Origin: CAYICL01 sp964361885
GTDB taxonomy: Bacteria > Patescibacteriota > Microgenomatia > UBA1400 > CG1-02-47-37
DNA length: 59,323 nt
Assembly: GCA_964361885.1 (NCBI GenBank)
Contig: CAYICL010000001.1
Location: 1 to 59,323, forward strand
Direction: 5' to 3'
A program made the position numbers and the translations under genes. Below the pieces are notes generated by a model. It was given only the letters and a program-made list of their open reading frames with translations, did no database searches and was not told the DNA's origin. The stretch's first letter is position 1; the number at the start of each line of letters is the position of its first letter. This document shows, piece after piece, positions 42,528 through 50,709 of this stretch.

Positions 42528-42542
42528 GGTGTTAGAACCCGT

Positions 42543-42854
42543 TTAGTGTGGAAATAGAATTTCGCCAAGCAAAAAAATCAGAACGAAAAATCCAATTGCT
42601 GTAGCCAAGAAAACAAATACAGACCGTTCCTTACTTTTTATGATACTGATAATACCGGTAAAAAAAGCGGCTAGACCACAAATCCCCGCGGGTATGATAG
42701 TGATTGGAATCAGTATTTGATAAGCATTAAACGAGTCGCTGTCAAATGCACCCTGGCTGCGTCCAACAGCCGCTATAATTTGCATCAGTATAAATAATAC
42801 AAAGAAAACGATAATCAGCCACACTGACCATCTACCTAATTTAGTTTTTGGCAT
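42543..42854 (-). CDS. Small membrane protein, 103 aa
   Basis: Three hydrophobic helices (about 10-30, 46-68 and 78-98) with a short basic loop (SIIKSKERS). No known motif. AT-rich compared with the secDF and uppP genes. It stands alone between the RNase P RNA and the BtpA-like gene. Confidence 0.6.
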   Translation of the reverse strand: MPKTKLGRWSVWLIIVFFVLFILMQIIAAVGRSQGAFDSDSFNAYQILIPITIIPAGICGLAAFFTGIISIIKSKERSVFVFLATAIGFFVLIFLLGEILFPH

Positions 42855-42959
42855 AAATAAACTAGATTTATTTTAAATCTTAAAGAAACTCTATGCCAAG
42901 TACCAATGCTAGCTCGTTTATTGGGATGATTATAGAACTATAAAGACAAATATTAATAA

Positions 42960-43772
42960 CTAAAGGAGCCTGTCTCTTTCTTTGAGAAAAACATCCATAA
43001 ATTTTCCTACCCTATCAGGTTTTGTATCTCCCAAAAATTTTCCATCTTTTCTAAATACACTACCGACAATAAATGCATCTGCTAAGGGCAAAAACTCAGA
43101 GATATTTTCAGGTGTCATTCCCGATCCTACAAGAATAGGAAGTTTTGTAACTGCTCGTACTTTTACAAAGTCGTTGTGCTCGGGTTGAACACCTGTAAAT
43201 TTACCCGTAATAATTATTCCATCTACTAAACAAAATTCTGCTTGTTTTACTTCATCTGTAATATCAAGATCGGCAGTTAGAGCATGGCTGCAATGTTTCT
43301 TTTTAACATCAGTAAAAATCTTTATGTGATCTGCCTTTAATTCTTTTCGTTTCCGTAATAGTTTTGCGGCACAACCTTCGATAATTCCTGACGTTCCCAC
43401 GTGAGCAAATACAAACCCTTCTACGCGGATATAGTCTAAGTCAGCCTTATAGGCAATCTCTAGTGAGGTTTCGTTGGCAGCTTCTAACAGCTGAATTCCT
43501 ATCGGACCGTCAAACTCATTTCTTGCTTTTTTTGCAATAGTAGTCATTAACTTGATTGCACTGTCGGGAAGAGGAGGCCGCATATAGGGAAGGTCAAAAT
43601 CATTTTCTAAAACGATACTTTGCACCCCTGCCTTTTTATAAATCTCCAAATCTTTCATCGCAAGATCAATTACTTTTTGGTCATTTCCTTCATACAGTGG
43701 GGTCCCTGGAAGAGCACGAATTGCAATCATTGCAGCTAAAGATTTTGGAGGCAACTCTCTCGGTTTTTTCAT
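42960..43772 (-). CDS. BtpA/SgcQ family TIM-barrel protein
   Basis: 270 residues: AAMIAIRALPGTPLYEG, then QSIVLENDFDLPYM, YIRVEGFVFAHVGTSGIIEG, FCLVDGIIITGKFTG and ILVGSGMTPENI match the BtpA/SgcQ family of TIM barrels. BtpA stabilises photosystem I in cyanobacteria, but the biochemical activity in other bacteria is unknown. AT-rich codon use unlike the AI-2E and miaA neighbours suggests transfer. No operon partners. Confidence 0.85.
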   Translation of the reverse strand: MKKPRELPPKSLAAMIAIRALPGTPLYEGNDQKVIDLAMKDLEIYKKAGVQSIVLENDFDLPYMRPPLPDSAIKLMTTIAKKARNEFDGPIGIQLLEAANETSLEIAYKADLDYIRVEGFVFAHVGTSGIIEGCAAKLLRKRKELKADHIKIFTDVKKKHCSHALTADLDITDEVKQAEFCLVDGIIITGKFTGVQPEHNDFVKVRAVTKLPILVGSGMTPENISEFLPLADAFIVGSVFRKDGKFLGDTKPDRVGKFMDVFLKERDRLL

Positions 43773-43822
43773 CGGAATAAGTATATCAAAAAAGCTCCAA
43801 CATTTGATGTTTTTTACGGAGA

Positions 43823-44803
43823 TTAGCGGTTTTTCTGTTGAATTCTGTAAACGTCGTTGATGACAAGTTCGATCAGTAAAACCGTGGGGACGGATAAAAC
43901 AGCGCCGGCAATACCAGCGGTTCTAAAACCGATAAGTAAAGCAATAATAATGACTAAAGGGCTTAAGCCGACGGCTTTGGACATTACCCGAGGAACAATC
44001 AGATTGTTTTCCAGCTGCTGGATAAGGATATATAAAGCCAGGACTGCCAAGCCTAAAACCGGTGAAGTGCCTAAAGCGACTAAGATGGCCGGCACGGCCG
44101 CAAGCGTTGGGCCGACATTAGGGACAATTTCCAAAAGACCGGCTAAAAAAGCCAAAGGCACAGCAAACTCGACCCCTAAGAAAGTTAAACCAAAGTAAGA
44201 CATCAGGCCGACGATCAGCATTAAAGTCAGCTGGCCGCGCATCCAACTGCCGAGTTTGTGTTCCAGTTTGTCGATAAAGATTTCGGCGCGCTTTTCCCGA
44301 TCGGTAGTCCCAAAAAGAAATTTTAAATAAGTTTTTAAGTTTCTTCTTTCCATGATCAGGTAAAAAAGAATCACCATAAAAGTAAACAAAGAGAGGACAT
44401 TGTTAAAAGTGGCTACGACCAATTGAAGAATCCGCTGGGGCAAGGTGTTGAGTTGAGGCTGAAGCCAAGACATATCAAATCTGCCCTGGCTAAGCTGGCT
44501 AATGTCGCGGGGCAGACTGTTGATAAATTTAGCCGACTGCTCCACTAAAGGCGGAACTAAGGCGGCAATACCAAAACTGATAGCGCTCCAGATAAGAAGA
44601 TATAACAAAATAATCGCCAAGCCCCGGGGAATTTTGAATTTTTGCATTTTATCAACAATCGGACTTAGGGCAGACATGACAATCAGACCGATAAATATAA
44701 GCAGAATAATGTAACGGATGCTGAATAAAAAGTATAAAAAGATCAGGAAAAAAACCGTAAAAACAGTGGTTTTGTAAGAGATTTCGATTTTGGCCGGCGG
44801 CAT
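43823..44803 (-). CDS. AI-2E family transporter (PerM-like)
   Basis: 326 residues, about seven or eight helices. Contains the family segments FLAGLLEIVPNVGPTLAAVPAI and LENNLIVPRVMSKAVGLSPLVIIIALLIGF near the C-terminus. Members export small molecules or, in some species, sodium; the name comes from an autoinducer-2 exporter. The start lies 3 nt from the end of miaA, so it may be in the miaB-miaA operon. Confidence 0.9.
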   Translation of the reverse strand: MPPAKIEISYKTTVFTVFFLIFLYFLFSIRYIILLIFIGLIVMSALSPIVDKMQKFKIPRGLAIILLYLLIWSAISFGIAALVPPLVEQSAKFINSLPRDISQLSQGRFDMSWLQPQLNTLPQRILQLVVATFNNVLSLFTFMVILFYLIMERRNLKTYLKFLFGTTDREKRAEIFIDKLEHKLGSWMRGQLTLMLIVGLMSYFGLTFLGVEFAVPLAFLAGLLEIVPNVGPTLAAVPAILVALGTSPVLGLAVLALYILIQQLENNLIVPRVMSKAVGLSPLVIIIALLIGFRTAGIAGAVLSVPTVLLIELVINDVYRIQQKNR

Positions 44804-44806
44804 ATA

Positions 44807-45685
44807 CTATTTAGTATACCAAGCAGAAATCAAATTGGCTAGTTGCCGATTAAAATTTGGCTGATTAATGTTAAACCAGTGAAGACCGGGAATTTTTTTA
44901 AACCAAGTCAGCTGGCGGCGGCTATACTGCTGTTCTGCCTGAATCCATTTGGCAACATCAGGCCATTCGCGGTAGCCGATAGCGGACATTGAGGGGAGCT
45001 TTTTGGAATATCCTTGACGGAGCAATGATTCAATTTCCTGCCTGGCTCCGGCTTTAATCCGTTGGTTAACCCGATCAACAATACGTTGATCAAGAATTTT
45101 GACGGATGCGGTTAAGCCGATTAATAAAGCATCATGCTTAAAATTAAGCGATTGCCGGTTAGAGCCGACCTTAGCGACTTCAATCGCCCGGATTAAGCGG
45201 CGGGGATTGTTTTGATCGGAATGATTCATTTGATTAAAACGATCGGGATTAAGTTTTTTTAAAGCGGTTTGCAGCTGCTTAAGGGAATTTTTTTCCAGCC
45301 GGCGGCGTAAACTAGGGCTGGGTGGAATATTGAGGGTGGGAATCGGTTTTAATAAGGCGTTGATGTATAGCCCGGTGCCGCCGACAATAATGGGTAAACG
45401 GTTTTGCTGTTGGAGTTTAATGATTAACGGCTGAGCAAAGTTAATAAAATGAGCCACGGAAAAATCTTCATCCGGTTTGACTAAATCGTAGCCAAAAATT
45501 TTGACTCCTGCGGGTTTGTCCTGTCTGCCGGCAGGCAGGTCTTTTCCGGTAACGATATCCATGCCTTGGTAAACCTGGCGGGAGTCGGCGGAAATCAAGC
45601 CACCGTTAAATTTTTTAGCCAGGCTAACGGCCAGCTTGGTTTTACCGGTTGCAGTGGGGCCGCAGATAATTAAAATTTGGTTCAT
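44807..45685 (-). CDS. miaA: tRNA dimethylallyltransferase MiaA
   Basis: Adds the isopentenyl group to A37 of tRNAs reading U-first codons. 292 residues: P-loop IICGPTATGKTKLAVSLAK, ISADSRQVYQGMDIVTG, IIVGGTGLYINALL and the C-terminal TWFKKIPGLHWF. A PAGRQD-type segment (DLPAGRQDKPAGVK, residues about 50-63) is an in-frame insertion encoded by a palindromic repeat at 45520-45539. Its ATG overlaps the miaB stop by 4 bp. Confidence 0.94.
   Translation of the reverse strand: MNQILIICGPTATGKTKLAVSLAKKFNGGLISADSRQVYQGMDIVTGKDLPAGRQDKPAGVKIFGYDLVKPDEDFSVAHFINFAQPLIIKLQQQNRLPIIVGGTGLYINALLKPIPTLNIPPSPSLRRRLEKNSLKQLQTALKKLNPDRFNQMNHSDQNNPRRLIRAIEVAKVGSNRQSLNFKHDALLIGLTASVKILDQRIVDRVNQRIKAGARQEIESLLRQGYSKKLPSMSAIGYREWPDVAKWIQAEQQYSRRQLTWFKKIPGLHWFNINQPNFNRQLANLISAWYTK
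45520..45539. repeat. Palindromic repeat inserted in frame in miaA
   Basis: CCTGTCTGCC / GGCAGGCAGG, a 20-bp inverted repeat with one G-T pair, encodes LPAGRQ in MiaA. From memory, CPR genomes carry a mobile palindrome that reads PAGRQ in proteins; I could not check this. Confidence 0.7.
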
Positions 45686-46803
45686 TTGATGACTTGGGGG
45701 CGGGTCTTCATATGTTTTTGATTAATTAACTTTTCCAACACCAGCCAGCGCTGTTTTTTTTCCTGAGCGGAAACGTCGTCTTTCATCTTGGCGGCTACGG
45801 TCCCCGGCCGGGGCGAATATTGGGCCACAAAAGCTACCTGCCAATTAACTTGGTTGGCTAAGTTAACCGTGTCCTGAAAATCCGATTTGGTTTCGCCGGG
45901 AAAACCGACAATAATATCCGTACCTAAGGTCAGGCCTTTAACTTTGGCTTTTAATTTTTTAACCAAATTAAAATAATCCTGCCAGGTATAGCCGCGGTTC
46001 ATCAGTTTTAAAATCTGGTTGGAGCCGGATTGAACCGGCAGGTGGACAAAGCGGTCAATGGCTTTATTTTTGGCAATACAATCAATCAGCGCATCGGAAA
46101 AATCCCAAGGATTGGAAGTCATAAATCTGATTAACTTTAATTGCTTAAAGTCACAAACCTGTTGCAAAAGTTTGACAAAAGGAGGAATGCCCTGATGCGG
46201 CCGGCTTTTGCGTAAACCGATACCGATTTTATCCAAACCATAAGAGTTAACATTTTGGCCCAGTAAAGTAATTTCCCGATAACCCTGATCGACAAGGGCG
46301 GCGATTTCCTGAAGAATTTCTTTTTCCGATCGGGAGGTTTCCCGGCCGCGGGAATACGGCACAATACAGTAGGAACAAAAAGAGTTGCAACCATTAGAAA
46401 TCGGCACCCAGGCATTAATTTTATCGCGCCTGACAGACGGCGAGTTAAAACCAACCTCGTTAATCGGCAGAATTTCATCAATAGTCGGCATCATGGCCAA
46501 AAGTTTGTCAGCGCCGTGATGAATCATGCAGCCGGTGAGGATAATTTTCCCCACTCCGCGTGAAGTTTCGTTGGGGGCAAGGTTCTGCTTTTTTAATTTT
46601 CCTAAATTTAGAAGCAAGCCAATGACCCGATCTTCGGCAGATTTACGAACACTGCAGGTATTAACCACAATTTCATCGGCGTCTTTATAAGTTTTGGCCG
46701 GCCGGAATCCCCGGCTTTGGTAGTCGCCGGCAATCCGCTCAGAATCGGCTTTGTTCATCTGGCAGCCGAAAGTGTAGATAAAGTAGGTTTTCAAATTTTT
46801 CAT
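45682..46803 (-). CDS. miaB: tRNA methylthiotransferase MiaB, C-terminally short
   Basis: Radical SAM enzyme that converts i6A37 to ms2i6A37. 373 residues: MTTase N-terminal cluster cysteines in TFGCQMNKADSERI, VVNTCSVRKSAEDR and ILTGCMIHHG, then the radical SAM CNSFCSYCIVPYSRGRE. E. coli MiaB is about 474 residues; the C-terminal TRAM domain is missing here (the frame ends soon after KKQRWLVLEKLI). Upstream lies a REP-like palindrome with an AGAGGTAG ribosome site just after it. Confidence 0.93.
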   Translation of the reverse strand: MKNLKTYFIYTFGCQMNKADSERIAGDYQSRGFRPAKTYKDADEIVVNTCSVRKSAEDRVIGLLLNLGKLKKQNLAPNETSRGVGKIILTGCMIHHGADKLLAMMPTIDEILPINEVGFNSPSVRRDKINAWVPISNGCNSFCSYCIVPYSRGRETSRSEKEILQEIAALVDQGYREITLLGQNVNSYGLDKIGIGLRKSRPHQGIPPFVKLLQQVCDFKQLKLIRFMTSNPWDFSDALIDCIAKNKAIDRFVHLPVQSGSNQILKLMNRGYTWQDYFNLVKKLKAKVKGLTLGTDIIVGFPGETKSDFQDTVNLANQVNWQVAFVAQYSPRPGTVAAKMKDDVSAQEKKQRWLVLEKLINQKHMKTRPQVIK

Positions 46804-46815
46804 AAATCTACCTCT

Positions 46816-46836
46816 ATCACACTCCCGAGGTGTGAT
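46816..46836. repeat. REP-like palindrome between miaB and CPBP gene
   Basis: Outer arms ATCACA/TGTGAT with an inner CTC...GAG stem and a bulged base; same family as the RAYT-flanking repeats and preceded by CCTCT. Confidence 0.85.
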
Positions 46837-46846
46837 GAGATGAAAC

Positions 46847-47482
46847 TTAACCCAAACTAATTAGTATCAGGTACATTGAACCGATCAGGGCATGACTAAG
46901 CATTAATGCAAAAATGTTTCTGAATTTAAGAAAGTGTCCAGCCCACCACCAGCCTAAAATTAAACAACTCAAAGTTAAGAGCCAATTATTAAACGGAGTG
47001 TGAATGAGCATAAAAAATATGGCGGTGTAAAGCTTGAGAAAAATCGGTTTGGGAGAAATTAGCTCCAAGCGCGAAATAAGATAGCCGCGGTAAATAAATT
47101 CCTGAAGAGGAGCAGAGACTAAAATATGAATGAGAACCGAAAGGAAGACCGACGGCGTTTTCACTTCTTCAATCAGTAAAGGAATCGTGAACCGGTCATG
47201 GAACCAGTTGAAAACAACAAAAGTGAGTAACAGAGAAAAAACTGTCGGCGGGAGAATGGTTTTTAAGGAACCACACCAATCGTCCGGTTTTAACCCAAGT
47301 TGTTTGGCAGTAATTCTTTGGGTATAAATAATTGAACAAACATAAATCAAACTCGCGATTAAAACAGAAAGGCGCAGATGAATCCAGTCGGGTTTAAACT
47401 GCAACAAGATTAAGGGAAAAACAAGCAAATAACAGGTTTCCATCACTAAAAAAATCCGGCTAGCAAAAACTCGCTTTAACAT
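46847..47482 (-). CDS. CPBP-family intramembrane metalloprotease
   Basis: 211 residues with about six helices. APLQEFIYRGYLISRLE is the EExxxR-type motif with the first Glu replaced by Gln (QEFIYRG), and MLIHTPFNNWLLTL and LSHALIGSMYLIL hold the later conserved His residues. Loss of the first Glu could weaken catalysis. Family members process bacteriocins or prenylated proteins. A REP-like palindrome and AGAGG ribosome site precede the ATG. Confidence 0.8.
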   Translation of the reverse strand: MLKRVFASRIFLVMETCYLLVFPLILLQFKPDWIHLRLSVLIASLIYVCSIIYTQRITAKQLGLKPDDWCGSLKTILPPTVFSLLLTFVVFNWFHDRFTIPLLIEEVKTPSVFLSVLIHILVSAPLQEFIYRGYLISRLELISPKPIFLKLYTAIFFMLIHTPFNNWLLTLSCLILGWWWAGHFLKFRNIFALMLSHALIGSMYLILISLG

Positions 47483-47499
47483 AATAGTATTTTACCTCT

Positions 47500-47520
47500 A
47501 TCACACTCCCGAGGTGTGAT
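47500..47520. repeat. REP-like palindrome overlapping gene end
   Basis: Same sequence as the copy at 46816-46836, again with CCTCT before it. It encodes the last residues (HTSGV) and stop codon of the membrane protein at 47501-49144 and stands upstream of the CPBP gene. Confidence 0.9.
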
Positions 47521-49144
47521 TATTCTTGGGAAAGAAAATTAAGGCGCAAGCAAATAATCCAAGGCTAATAACTGACAAACTATCGCCGAGACGGCGGGCG
47601 GGAGTGTGTTCGGTAAAAGTGGTGGCAATGGTGTGAGTGCCGGGAGTAAGTTGATAACCGATTAAACCGGGATGGTCAGGGTTTTGATAGTCGATTGGAG
47701 CGGGCTGACCGTCAATTTTAAGCTCCCAGCCGGGAAAATAGGCGGTCTTTTCTAATATGGCGGTGTCTTTATCAACCGTAATTTCGTAAACATGGGTTTG
47801 AGTTTGCCAAAGAGTTAGCTTAAAGTTGTCAGCGCCAACCACTTTATCGGTCGAATTATAAAGGGGCGCGTTTTTGGCTTCATCAAACCAAATCGGCATG
47901 GCTTCCTGGCCGACCGTGGTGGTGAAGGGAAACAGGTGATAATAATGATTTGGCCAGTTAAAGCCGCCTTGCGGCTTGGCAATAATTAAGGCGTAAACTG
48001 TGGCAGACAGAGCTAAAAACAAACCGAGTTTTGGTTTTTGATTAGCCACAAAAGCAGCCAGCCAAACCGAGGCTAAAGTGACAAATAACAATAAACGCCA
48101 AGGGTACTGGATAAAATTAAGGACAGGTAAGACACGCCAGATAAAACCGGAAATTGGCAAAGTTAAAAATAAATAAACCAAGAAAGTTAAAGCAAAAAAT
48201 AGCCAGACCGAGGTTAATTTTTTAATTTTTTTCTGAAACAGAAAAGTTATGATCGCGATTAAAACTATTGCCCAATGAAACGGACCTAATTGAAAAGAAA
48301 AGCCGTCTTTGGTTCCGAGAACAGAATAACCAAAGCCCCAGCTGGAATACAATAATTGTAAAAATGAAGGAAAGTGGGCTAAATAGCCGGCAGAATCAAA
48401 GTACTTTAAATAAGTAAACTGTTTTTCCAAAAGCACCGGCAGCCAGAAAAACAAGCTTAAACCCAGGCTTAAAACAAAAGGAGCCAGGTTTAAAAACCAA
48501 GAGCGCCGGTTTAATAAACTAAAAAGAAAGATTAAGGGCAGGCCAAAAAGGACAGTAATATTATGAGTTAATAAAAATAAAAATAAAAGGATTGTCGTCA
48601 GGAAAAATTTGAAGCGGCCAGGTTTGGCTTGATAAAGTTTAATAAATAAAAGAATTAAGGGAAATAGAGCCAAGGCCAGAGTTTCGCCCGGACTGCCACG
48701 CACCCAAATAACGACTAAGGGGTAAATGGCAGACAGAGAAAAAAGCCCACCGCAAAAAGCCGCCAAAGGCTTAAAATATCGGCGTAAAAACAAATACCAG
48801 AAAAGACTGCCAAGAATATAGGTGCCGGCAATCACAATTTTTAGACTGGTTTCAAAAGAAAGATTGGCCTTGGAAACAATTAGGCTTAAAAATTCAGGCA
48901 GGTAATAGTTGAAGTTAAAGACAGGGTAACCAAAACCGTGATTTAAGTTGGTCGCCCAACGGAAGGGAAAATGGCGCTGGCGAACCGCCAAATCCAAATT
49001 AGCCAGGCGGGCCAGATGGTTCTGGCCGTCATGAGTGGATGGAAAAGTGGGCAAAAAGAAAAATCGGATAAAAATCAAGCCAACCACTGTTAGTAAAATC
49101 AGGGCCAGCCAATCTTTTTTTAACTTAACTGGAGGCGGAAGCAT
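47501..49144 (-). CDS. PTPS-related polytopic membrane protein (GT-C-like)
   Basis: 547 residues with about 12 helices; the second loop carries FPSTHDGQNHLARLANLDLAVRQRHFPFRWATNLNHGFGYPVFNF, the 6-pyruvoyl-tetrahydropterin synthase-related membrane domain, which resembles GT-C glycosyltransferases with an acidic active-site loop. The C-terminal soluble part (about 430-520) includes ETITVDKDTAILEKTAYFPGW. It probably glycosylates surface molecules. The start overlaps the ABC permease gene by 20 bp. It ends in a REP palindrome. Confidence 0.78.
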   Translation of the reverse strand: MLPPPVKLKKDWLALILLTVVGLIFIRFFFLPTFPSTHDGQNHLARLANLDLAVRQRHFPFRWATNLNHGFGYPVFNFNYYLPEFLSLIVSKANLSFETSLKIVIAGTYILGSLFWYLFLRRYFKPLAAFCGGLFSLSAIYPLVVIWVRGSPGETLALALFPLILLFIKLYQAKPGRFKFFLTTILLFLFLLTHNITVLFGLPLIFLFSLLNRRSWFLNLAPFVLSLGLSLFFWLPVLLEKQFTYLKYFDSAGYLAHFPSFLQLLYSSWGFGYSVLGTKDGFSFQLGPFHWAIVLIAIITFLFQKKIKKLTSVWLFFALTFLVYLFLTLPISGFIWRVLPVLNFIQYPWRLLLFVTLASVWLAAFVANQKPKLGLFLALSATVYALIIAKPQGGFNWPNHYYHLFPFTTTVGQEAMPIWFDEAKNAPLYNSTDKVVGADNFKLTLWQTQTHVYEITVDKDTAILEKTAYFPGWELKIDGQPAPIDYQNPDHPGLIGYQLTPGTHTIATTFTEHTPARRLGDSLSVISLGLFACALIFFPKNNHTSGV

Positions 49145-49904
49145 AGGTCTTTAAACTATAGTACCAGAATTTTAAGGATAAGTAATAAAAAACCAAAGCA
49201 AAGCTTATCGTTAAAAAAATTAAGGCCGGATTTAATAAACCATATAAAGCTTTGGCTGGAAAAGTATAAATCAGACCAATAGGAATGACAAAAGTCAAAA
49301 ATGTCCGGACGGCTTCGGAATAAATATCCACCGGAACCTGAGCCATGCCGGATAAATTTCTGAATATCCAGATAGTATGATCGACTTCGGTGGTAATGAC
49401 ACCGAGGGCGGAGACAAAAATGTGAACGCCGGTTAAAATCACCATGGAGATTAAACTTAATAAGCTAAAAACCAATAAATCCTGCCAAGCAACAAACGGC
49501 AAACGAATGATTAAAACCACGATGACAATAAATAATTGAGGGATGTCTAAAAAGTCGGTGTGAGAAGTTAAGATTTGAAATAAAGGATTTAAAGGCTTGA
49601 CTAATTTAAAATCAAGATCGCCGGAAAGAATATCGCTTCTAAACCAATAGACACCGCGGTAAAACAGCTGGCCGGCAAGATCAAATAAATTGTAAATTAA
49701 GAAAAAAATTACCAATTGGTCAACATTGTAGCCGGATACCAGTTTAATTTTTTCTTTGATAGCAAATAAAAAACCAAGCATAAAGCCAAAACGCAGTAAT
49801 TTGCCGGTGATAAATAAAACCGACGACAGTTTATCGGCAATCAGAGATTCAAAAGTCAGTTCGCTGGTTTTTAACCAATAAATAAGGTAACGTTTTAAAT
49901 TCAT
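49125..49904 (-). CDS. ABC-2 type permease (DUF990-like), copy B1
   Basis: 259 residues, six helices, with FRSDILSGDLDFKLVKPLNPLFQ (the family's cytoplasmic loop) and a C-terminal SLKFWYYSLKTYASASS. Paralogue of the gene at 51779-52579, which ends SLKHYSSASS. Downstream partner of permease A1 and the ATPase; the substrate is probably a polysaccharide, lipid or peptide. Confidence 0.85.
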   Translation of the reverse strand: MNLKRYLIYWLKTSELTFESLIADKLSSVLFITGKLLRFGFMLGFLFAIKEKIKLVSGYNVDQLVIFFLIYNLFDLAGQLFYRGVYWFRSDILSGDLDFKLVKPLNPLFQILTSHTDFLDIPQLFIVIVVLIIRLPFVAWQDLLVFSLLSLISMVILTGVHIFVSALGVITTEVDHTIWIFRNLSGMAQVPVDIYSEAVRTFLTFVIPIGLIYTFPAKALYGLLNPALIFLTISFALVFYYLSLKFWYYSLKTYASASS

Positions 49905-49908
49905 AAAG

Positions 49909-50709
49909 TCAGCGGCCGTAAGCGCCGTAATTTTTAATACCTTTTCGCCAGACTAAACGGAAAGATAAGTAAAAAGCGATCAGCCAAAATACGGTAATCA
50001 GGAAGATGGAAATAATTTGATTGGTATCTACCCGGTTAAGCCAAATCTGGGTGGGGTAAAAAACCAAGTAGCCAAATGGTAATATTTGAAAAATTTTGAC
50101 CACCAGCGGCGGAAAAATATCCAAAGGAATAGTGGAACCGGAAAGAAAATCCAAAAGCATTGTAAATAAAAACCGCAAGGGCCAACCATTATGTTCCGGA
50201 TGCCAAAAAGCAAAAGTACTGACTAAAAAACTTAAGAAAAAATAGATTAAGGCGGCCAGTAAACTGATAATAAAAAAACTAACGGTTTGAAAAAGCGTAG
50301 CGGGTAAAACAATGATTGGCCGGAGAATAAAATAAAGCACCAGAATTTCTATGGAAAAAAAGGCCAGGTTTAAGGCTTTATCGGCCAAGTCCCGGGTTAA
50401 CCAGTATTTAAAATAGCCGAGCGGCTTAATTAAATAATTGCTTAAATCACCAGTGGCAATTTCCATACAGGCGCTGTAGCTGACATTGCTAAAAACCAGG
50501 TTTCTTAAAAAGGCGGTGACGAAAATATAGGTTAATAAAAGCGGCGGGTTATAGCCGGCAATATTTTGATTGCTCTTAACAATGGCTAACCAAAATAGAT
50601 AACTGGCTAAAAAACCGATAATGGAGCGCACACGCCACATGACAAAATTAAGGCGGTAAGTTAAAGCATTTTGCCAGGAAAGACGAAAAATTATCCAGTA
50701 TTTTTTCAT
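49909..50709 (-). CDS. ABC-2 type permease (DUF990-like), copy A1
   Basis: 266 residues, about six helices. MEIATGDLSNYLIKPLGYFKYW is the conserved loop and GIKNYGAYGR the C-terminus. Its paralogue at 52567-53367 ends GIKNYCACGG. It begins 1 nt after the ATPase gene stop, consistent with a heterodimeric permease with B1. Confidence 0.86.
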   Translation of the reverse strand: MKKYWIIFRLSWQNALTYRLNFVMWRVRSIIGFLASYLFWLAIVKSNQNIAGYNPPLLLTYIFVTAFLRNLVFSNVSYSACMEIATGDLSNYLIKPLGYFKYWLTRDLADKALNLAFFSIEILVLYFILRPIIVLPATLFQTVSFFIISLLAALIYFFLSFLVSTFAFWHPEHNGWPLRFLFTMLLDFLSGSTIPLDIFPPLVVKIFQILPFGYLVFYPTQIWLNRVDTNQIISIFLITVFWLIAFYLSFRLVWRKGIKNYGAYGR

